From positions 337,758 to 401,757 of the forward strand of contig CAOLHI010001313.1 of the NCBI GenBank assembly GCA_948474755.1: 64,000 nucleotides of DNA. Reading direction: 5' to 3'. The stretch is from Ctenosaura bakeri (taxonomy: Eukaryota; Chordata; Lepidosauria; Squamata; Iguanidae). This document shows, piece by piece, positions 57,578-64,000 of this stretch (its first letter is position 1; each line of letters starts with the position of its first letter). The translations under genes were made by a program, and so were the position numbers. The notes beneath the pieces were generated by a model that was given only the letters and a program-made list of their open reading frames with translations, did not search any database and was not told the DNA's origin.

Positions 57578-58850
57578 ACGATGCTCTTTTAAGACCCATT
57601 AACTTCCATGAATTATGTTTGTCTCTCTGCATTGGGCCTGATACACATGAAAACAAGAGGAACCTAGGAGGACTTCAGAATAATAATCCTTTATGCACTT
57701 CTCAAGGGTTTAATGCCATAGGACAAAAACTGCAGTCTAATGTATTCCTAACAGGAGGGACTTGGCAGTTTTTTTTAAAAAAATTACATCTTTCGAAACA
57801 TACATAGGGTAGAATGCACAGATGCATGACCAAATTCTAAGCCTAAAGCAGGGCTTGGAAGTGTTACCTGTTGGGACTACAGCTTTAGTTGATGACCATT
57901 TCAGGAGCTGAAAGGGAGTTTTCCCAGCTTTTTTTTAAAAGGGACTTTTCCAAATTCTGCTGAAGTGCAGGCTCCATTTACACCCAAATCTTGCTTTTTT
58001 TCATCCTTTATGATAGTGCCTGTGTTGACAATTCATAACTCATAGCTTGATGTTGGGCCTCCGAGAATTGCAGGTAGAAACACTGAATGCTTGCAACATT
58101 CAATTTTTGTGTGCTCAGGAAATCAGCTTTTCTGCTAGGCATGCTGGGAAAACAAACCGATAGAAGAATCCAATCAGGAAACTCAGCAAGACACCTCAGA
58201 CTAAAGGGTTTTCTGGGAAGAAACCTAATGCATTCTTAATGGATCCAGTGTATTATAATGCTAAAAGAAAAAAAAAGTGCTGTCAATCCATTATCTTTAG
58301 ATTAGTGTGTGGAACTTAAGTGGTTTTATAGGGTTCCTGGGTCTTTTCCAAGATCACTAGCCATTCTCAGATGAATTCAGCCAGCCTGGAAGCTACTTAC
58401 ACCTTGACTGCCAGTTTCCTAACACCTTAAGTTTTTAAATCAAGTCCTCATTGGCAAATGACAGCTGCACTGACACCAGTTAAGTGCTCCTTTCTCATTG
58501 TGGTGCAAGAGCTCAAGTGGGCCTAGAGATGGGGGGATGTCATATCTCAAAATTAAGTAGATTCTCTGCTATCACAAGGCTGTGGAGTATGGAAAGCCAT
58601 GAAAAAGTCCACAGAGTCAAATGAGTAGCGAATGATATGTGGAACAGATGCAAAACAGTAGCAGGCAGGTATGTATGTACCATTTTTGAATGCTACTTTG
58701 AATCTTATATCTTGAAAATTATCTCCACATAGAAAACTAATACAGAAGTAATAGGTTGGAATTTTTTCCTTCCTCCATATGCTGACCTTCATTCATATAT
58801 ACACATAATTAACAAACGGAATATGAATATCCATTTGAGTGAGAGTGCAA
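57578..58850. other. No recognised feature
   Basis: Nothing supportable beyond AT-rich sequence. Confidence 0.45.
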
Positions 58851-58858
58851 AAGATAGA

Positions 58859-59396
58859 GGCCCTTTCTGCATGACAATGCTCTTTCTAACTGTTGCATGC
58901 ATACACTCTTATGGCGCGAATATTCCACTTTCAACATCCTATGGAATCCTGGGTTTTGCAGTTTCGGGAGGGGCCAGCTGGGCCTAGGATGTTGAAAGTG
59001 GAATAATCGTGCTATAAGAGTGTAGTGTGGAAATAGCCATGGTCTGGAACGGAGTGAATCAGCAATGCTCCCCTCTGCACTTGCTCGCTCCCTGAAGAAA
59101 GGAGCAGGATAGCCCTGCCCCTTCCTTCTACAGTGCAGCCAGGCACTTGCCATTGCTGCCCTGGGGCAGAAAGGAATGCAATCGTGCTGCCATGGCTTAT
59201 GCACAAGAGTAAGTATGGGAGCACTGTGTGATGAGAGGTCTAAAACGGATTTTTCCCATTTTTCAAATACTGCACTAGTTTGATGCTTCATGACAGGATG
59301 GCAGCGGGACAGTGACGATGTTGTGCAGGAGCACAACCTGCTGACCGCTGCCATCTCATCGCAAAAGCGGTTCAGTGATGTCATGCAGAAATGGCC
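58859..59396. mobile_element. Non-autonomous DNA transposon with nested palindromic MITE
   Basis: GGCCCTTTCTGCATGAC on the left and GTCATGCAGAAATGGCC on the right are inverted repeats. Flanking 3-mers are AGA and AGG; an 8-bp repeat AGATAGAG (58852-58859 and 59401-59408) is also present. At 58908-59038 sits a copy of the palindromic MITE (CACTCTTATGGCGCGAATAT, CACTTTCAACATCCTATGGA and its mirror). The right half matches the element at 33831 (CCCCTTCCTTCTACAGTGCA). A 213-codon minus frame covers the whole element, but has no known domain. Confidence 0.78.
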
Positions 59397-59792
59397 AGGG
59401 AGATAGAGAGATTTATTAGAAGGTGTGCATGTGTTTTCAAATGCAGGCAAATATTACAAAATGAAATGGAGACTCACCTTACGTGTGAATTTGAAATGGC
59501 TTGGTGTGCCATCTCAAGAGTTTTATCTCCCCATTCTGTTGTCTGTATTTAGCAACCCTTAAATAGCAAGGATTACTAATAAAAGTATTCATGTGGAAAG
59601 TGTACTAAAAGGAAACAGCTATTCATATGTTCTCCAGTTTGCCCTAAAACTAGGGATGGGATGAATCCAGAATTTTCTGAATCCGAATCTGGATCCGAAT
59701 CCCTGGAAAGTTCTTGGAATCCATGAATCATATGAATCTCGAATCTTTTGAAACCTTTTTTAAACAAGCATTTAAAAAGCAAGGGAAAGAAG

Positions 59793-59900
59793 GATAATCT
59801 TGGGCAAGACCACAGGCAAATCTCCCTCAGAAGAAATCTGGCCAAGACAATTGTCCTAGTTTTGCCTCAGGATCTCCCCAGATTGAAAATGACATGAAGG
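59793..59900 (+). mobile_element. tRNA-derived SINE fragment inside the hAT-like element
   Basis: CTTGGGCAAGACCACAGGCA, AGAAATCTGGCCAAGACAAT, TTTTGCCTCAGGATCTCCCC and TTGAAAATGACATGAAGG are the 3' half of a Sauria/ACA SINE. The head and terminal CACACAAC tail are missing. Confidence 0.7.
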
Positions 59901-60337
59901 TCCTTTCTACACAGGCAGGAAAATGTGGATTAATCCCACATTTTCCTGCTTGTGTAAACAGGGCTACATACTACAGTAGAGAGATAATCCAGATCCAAAC
60001 TGGCTTTTCTTTGCATAGCTCCTTCTGGCATCCTGGGGTTTGTCGTTTGATAATGCACCAGCACACTTTGGCAGAGAAGGTTGTGACACCTTGTGAAAGT
60101 CCAAACCCCAGAATTGTGTCTGAAAGAGCTTTGCAAGGGAGCCATGCAGAGGAATGTTTCAGCTGTCCTTGAAATCTCAAGCCTGTAGCTTCCAGTCAAG
60201 TACTGAACTTAAATATGAAATGTTCAATTTAAGTACCTTAGAATACAAGCCCAGATGCAATTTCTGAACTTGTTAGCAAAGGCCATTATTACTCCAAGGG
60301 AAAACCTCACCTACTTACTGTCTTCCCTTGTATATCT

Positions 60338-60421
60338 GGTCTCCCAGGTTTTCAGGCATCCCGGTCTCCCAGGTTTTGAGGTGCCCCGGTCTCCCTCGTT
60401 TTCAGGCATCCCGGTCTCCAA
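60338..60421. repeat. 25-bp minisatellite
   Basis: A unit beginning GGTCTCCCAGGTTTTCAGGC starts at 60338, 60363, 60388 and 60413, an exact 25-bp period over about 3.3 copies with a few substitutions (GAGGTGCCCC, CCTCGTTTTC). Confidence 0.9.
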
Positions 60422-60545
60422 CAATCTATTTGATTGGCGGATTCGAATGATTCGGTTTGCCTATTTTGGCACAGGGATTCAGATTCAGGAATCTCGAACC
60501 TTACCCAGGATTCAAGGATTTGTTTGGCCCATCCCTACCCGAAAC

Positions 60546-62345
60546 TATCTCTGGAGGAATGGAAAAAAACCCTTGAGTATTTTGAGAGGCATGGAAGGCT
60601 GATGGAGAAAGAGGCAGAGAGGAAGGTTCTGTTGTGACCAATTTGGGATTTAGTCCTTAGGGTGTGGGTTATCAGAATGAAAACTGAAAAGGGCTGTTCT
60701 ACCTTTAATGGTTGTATAGAACAGGAAATTTCAGCGGGTATTGCTTATAACCTGATTGCATGACAAGCAACAACTGCTGAAATTCCCTCTCCTACACAAC
60801 CATTACAGGTACAGGAACCTTCTTCAATTTTCACTCTGGCAAACTTAGTTTGGATCTCTCTGCCACTAATGCAGAATGTGGGGCTGTAGAGAGCCATTCT
60901 CAGTGAGCATGCTAGCATTGTGTCACATGATTATCAGTTATGGCCCTATACTCCATTGTCACACATTTGGCTGGTAAGAGCTGGTATGGTAGGAATGCCT
61001 CTAATCCCTGATCCTCAAATACTCAATCCTGAGCCCCCTTCTTATTTTCAATGCATGCAGTCATTTGTTACATCGAAGTTGGCCCAAGGACCATTTTTCT
61101 ACAGTGGGACCCTCTGGTGGCTGCAGAGATTTTCAAAAGGGAGAGGGAGGAGAAAGTGCCTTAGATGTCATTATTAATGTGGAGGCAAGTCACTTTCTTT
61201 TTTAGTCAAAAAAAGGCAGACAGGGAGTGTGGAATTGTAGGTATCAAAAGCATTCTTGGAATGTATTTTTCCCTAACCTGCTTTACAGGAATGTGGACTA
61301 GCAAATTAATGTGCACATGTGGAAGATAACCTGAATGTACCTCTGACTTACTGCATGTATCATTTGCTCACCCAAGCTCATGTGTCACTAAAAAAATAAC
61401 TTTCCGAGGAGACACATTTGCTCAAAACCAAGCCCATCCCAGTCAACTAGAGCATATTGCTAAACCAAGTCTATTAAACTACACTTCGGTGGAATTTCAC
61501 TTGACATCACGGCTGCCAACAGAACAGTGAAAGGCTCTTCTGAGTCACATCTGATCAGTTCTGGGCATTTGACGCTTGACTGCAAGTACATTAAAGCAAA
61601 TAGGTATTTCAATGACAGGACAGCAAGGCCTGGATTGCTGCCTGATGGAGACATGCTGACAATGAGTGGGTGCTTTGGCATTATAGTGAGAAAGTTGATA
61701 GTAGCGAGGGGATTCATTGCAATTGCAGCTGGAAAAGGATACCAGTGGGCCATTTTGGTGGGAACAGCAACCAGAATGCTCATGTTCAGGACATTGTGAA
61801 TATTTCAGAGCTACAAATGTCACAGTCAAGAGGACAGACAGCAATTTCTAACTAGATGAGAAGTCAAAATGTTAATAGTTCTGTTAAGTGCATAGCAGTC
61901 CTTTTCATTTGCCAGTTTTAAAGATTCATACAGGAATTATGTAACAATGTCATACACAATTACATTATAAGATGGCAAGTGACAATCCAATGAAACAAAT
62001 GGACCTGAGCAAGACTTTTCATGTTTATATTCACACAGGCCATGACTTGTACATTCAGCTGCAGCTAGTTCAGAGTCACTTGCCAAAATAATTCTGTATT
62101 TTTTTAAAAAAAAATTAAAAAATACATTTTCTATTCAGTGTCTTGTTGTTACAGGTTCTGCCATGTGAGTCACAGGTCAGTTCATACAGAAATCAGTCTT
62201 CTACAGTGAGTATGGAACCAGTGTGTTTCCGGGAAAGGCATTAAAAGTGAAAAATGGTTATTTGACATAGCCCTGGTAAAAAAAATGAAATAACCAAGTT
62301 ACTTTATCTTGCAACTGTTATGAATCAGATAAGCATCGTGTCAGG
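60546..62345. other. No recognised gene; includes candidate conserved non-coding DNA
   Basis: No repeat family is visible. Positions 61380-61860 are repeat-free and of balanced composition, with GTGCTTTGGCATTATAGTGA and ATTCATTGCAATTGCAGCTG. The 90-107 codon frames on both strands there overlap each other and show no domain. It could be conserved regulatory DNA, but nothing in one sequence proves it. Confidence 0.3.
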
Positions 62346-62351
62346 ACAACT

Positions 62352-62530
62352 GCCATTTCCACACTAGACTGTTATAGTGGTATCATTCCACTTTCAACAT
62401 CATATGGAATTCTGGGGTTTTCAGTTTAGAGAGGGGCATTTGAGGCTCCTCCCTAAACTGCAAACCCTAGGATTCCATAGGATGTTGAAAATGGAATAAT
62501 ACCACTATAACAGTCTAGTGCAGAAATGGC
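62352..62530. mobile_element. Palindromic MITE, GGCC type
   Basis: GCCATTTCCACACTAGACTG and TTATAGTGGTATCATTCCAC are mirrored by ACCACTATAACAGTCTAGTG and CAGAAATGGC. The arms are those of 28613 and 30557 (CATATGGAATTCTGGGG, ATAGGATGTTGAAAATGG). One G is missing at the left end and the flanking 3-mers do not match, so the duplication has decayed. Confidence 0.78.
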
Positions 62531-63575
62531 TTTGATTTTCAAGCGTTGGTTTTAATGTCCCAAAAGGTATTGTGCTGAACAAATGCAACCCTATTCTGGG
62601 GGGCAGCGCACCACTTGAATGATTTGACAAGATCAGTGAGTCATCTGAGACCAACAGGAAGGAGTATGGTGATGCTGTGCTTGCACAGAAACTGAAGCAC
62701 CCTGCTCTAAGCAGTTCTATTTTTTGCTCCCTTGAAGATTCCTTTTGAATTAGGTAGCCCACTTAATCTTAAGCAAGTATGATTATCCTCAGTGGGTTAA
62801 AAGAACTATTGCCTGGCAGCATGATGTGTAGACCAATAAAAAGGTTCTTTGTGTCGAAAGCAATCATACAGCAAACTAAGTTTTCAACCTATCAAGCCAT
62901 TCCTTCCCTCTCAAACCTCCTAAGTTAAAATTATGCCCCTGGAGTGGGGCTTTCATATGCTTTTATGATGAATGCCCTGCAGATCCCATTAAGAATGTTC
63001 TCTTTCAACAAAATGTGTGGGAGGAGTCCTTCAATCCTCTATTTTAATTTTAAATTTTTCACATATTTGTTATTTTTGAAAATTAAAGCTGTTTTCATAG
63101 TCTGATGCACAGGGGAGGGGGGGAAAAGCCCTTAACAAGCTAGTTGCCACAATGACAGGCCTGGGAACTTTTGGAACTGATTAAGATTTATTTAATGGTG
63201 TTCAAAGCAAAAGCCAAGAGGGAGTACATAGTCCCTTGTGTACAATGGCTGCTATCCTTCATATGCAGATGCCTTTGCAAAAGCAATTTTTCAAGGGGAA
63301 AGCAGTGAGGCTTTACACTGGATACCTGCAGGCAAGTCATTGCTTTTTCCCTGGTTGTCCTCTTAAGGTTATCCATTCACAATTTTAGTTCTCTCCTTCA
63401 GTCAAATTAGAAGCCACTTGTGGAAGAACTCCCCTTGCTGGATTTAGCTTCCAGGTAGGAAATCTGTAACTTTCCAGATGTTGTTCTACTTTAGTTCCCA
63501 ACAGCTCCAGCGAGCATAGACAATACTCAAGGATGGTGGATGTTGCAGCTCAATGATACCTGCAGGGATAGAGGT
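62531..63575. other. No recognised feature
   Basis: G-run near 63113-63123; nothing else supported. Confidence 0.45.
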
Positions 63576-63585
63576 TGCTCAATCC

Positions 63586-63640
63586 CCATTTATGTATGTA
63601 TGTACATATGTATTTATTTATTTGAGTATTTATACCCTAT
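63586..63640. repeat. TATG/TTTA simple repeat
   Basis: TATGTATGTATGTACATATG followed by TATTTATTTATTTGAG, then TTTATACCCTATTCCTCAGC, a form seen at the edges of squamate non-LTR tails. Confidence 0.7.
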
Positions 63641-63786
63641 TCCTCAGCCACAAAGGCTTTCAGAGCAGCTTACAAATTGTGAATTTGACATTTTCTACTC
63701 TCAGGCTTACAATCTAAGTAAGACACAACACACAAGGAAAAGGGGATGGCAGTGGGGGAGAGGATTAAGTCCAGCAGATACTCCTC

Positions 63787-63995
63787 TTCTTCTCTTCCTC
63801 CAAGGCCAGGGCAGTGACCATTGGAATGGATGCTTCTGGGCCAAAGCATGATGGGACTGTACCTGGTTCTTTTTCTTTCCCTCTAAGGCCAGAGGAATGG
63901 CAATTGGGATGGAGGGAGGGCCTTTCATCTGATTCTGGGCCCAGGCATGATGGGACTATACCTGGTTCTTCTTCACTCCCTCTAGACTACTAGGT
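63787..63995. repeat. Diverged tandem duplication, about 99-bp period, at the window edge
   Basis: CATGATGGGACTGTACCTGG at 63847 recurs as CATGATGGGACTATACCTGG at 63946. The preceding blocks CCTCCAAGGCCAGGGCAGTG and CCTCTAAGGCCAGAGGAATG also pair, and a third CCCTCTAGAC block begins at about 63978. The array may continue beyond the window. Confidence 0.65.
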
Positions 63996-64000
63996 TTTGG

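Larger units (their letters stand above)
59651..60537. mobile_element. hAT-like non-autonomous element with TAGGGATGGG ends
   Basis: The ends TAGGGATGGG and CCCATCCCTA are perfect inverted repeats. The flanking octamers CCTAAAAC (59643-59650) and CCCGAAAC (60538-60545) match at six of eight positions, the differences being transitions, which fits a decayed 8-bp duplication. Subterminal regions are rich in GAATCC and GATTC repeats in both orientations (GAATCCGAATCTGGATCC and CAGGGATTCAGATTCAGGAA). A SINE piece (59793-59900), a palindrome (59900-59965) and a 25-bp minisatellite lie inside. Confidence 0.72.

Noticed and set aside
58809..59450. 213-codon minus-strand open frame
   Set aside because: It runs through a non-autonomous DNA element including both tips and a nested palindrome; it looks like stop-poor repeat sequence, not a gene.

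Overview
This is a non-coding, repeat-dense piece of vertebrate nuclear DNA, most likely from a squamate reptile and possibly an iguanian lizard. The evidence is the repeat mix: CR1 tails ending in the ATTCTATGATTCTATGA type sequence, L2 and L1 fragments, tRNA-derived SINEs ending GAAGGCACACAACAACAA (Sauria/ACA type), 5S-rRNA-derived SINEs, MIR-like SINEs, a Ty1/copia fragment and many short inverted-repeat DNA elements. I found no host protein-coding gene, no rRNA or functional tRNA gene, no CRISPR array and nothing bacterial. All recognisable coding sequence belongs to decayed transposable elements; the other open frames have no recognisable domain and most lie inside repeats.

Layout. 0-11 kb: a CR1 copy, a GC-rich inverted-repeat element (3674-4107), a long L1 ORF2 remnant, an antisense L2 RT fragment, a SINE, a MIR, and three copies of an unnamed repeat rich in TTCTGCACAGAAAA. 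11-14 kb: two antisense SINEs, then an antisense L2 whose RT frame is split cleanly by a solo LTR (12752-13642, 4-bp duplication GGGT). 15-25 kb: SINEs, a second LTR type (19317-19942) and long plain stretches, some of which look like candidate conserved non-coding DNA. 24874-27404: an almost complete Tigger/pogo transposon with both termini, TA duplications and a dead transposase. 28-38 kb: several palindromic or inverted-repeat DNA elements and a 160-bp four-part trinucleotide microsatellite. 40-43.7 kb: a nest of a solo LTR, an antisense copia pol pseudogene with YVDD retained, a GC-rich element fragment, and an 80-bp tandem array with an inverted arm. 45-53 kb: two more solo LTRs of the same kind (duplications GGAG and AAAT), a 5'-truncated L1 with a 17-bp duplication, a 5S SINE and another inverted-repeat element. 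54-64 kb: further DNA elements, a MIR, a hAT-like element carrying a SINE piece and a 25-bp minisatellite, and a partial tandem repeat at the end.

Two patterns stand out. Four solo LTRs of one related group occur within 40 kb, three with perfect 4-bp duplications and none with internal sequence. A group of elements beginning GGCC(C/A)TTTC and ending with its complement shows matching 3-bp flanks at at least five sites, which argues for one transposase source (perhaps PIF/Harbinger-like). Nothing here looks like an intact new system. The best leads for novelty are the TTCTGCACAGAAAA dispersed family, the inverted tandem array at 43.1-43.6 kb and the candidate conserved elements. All identifications are by eye and no database was searched.
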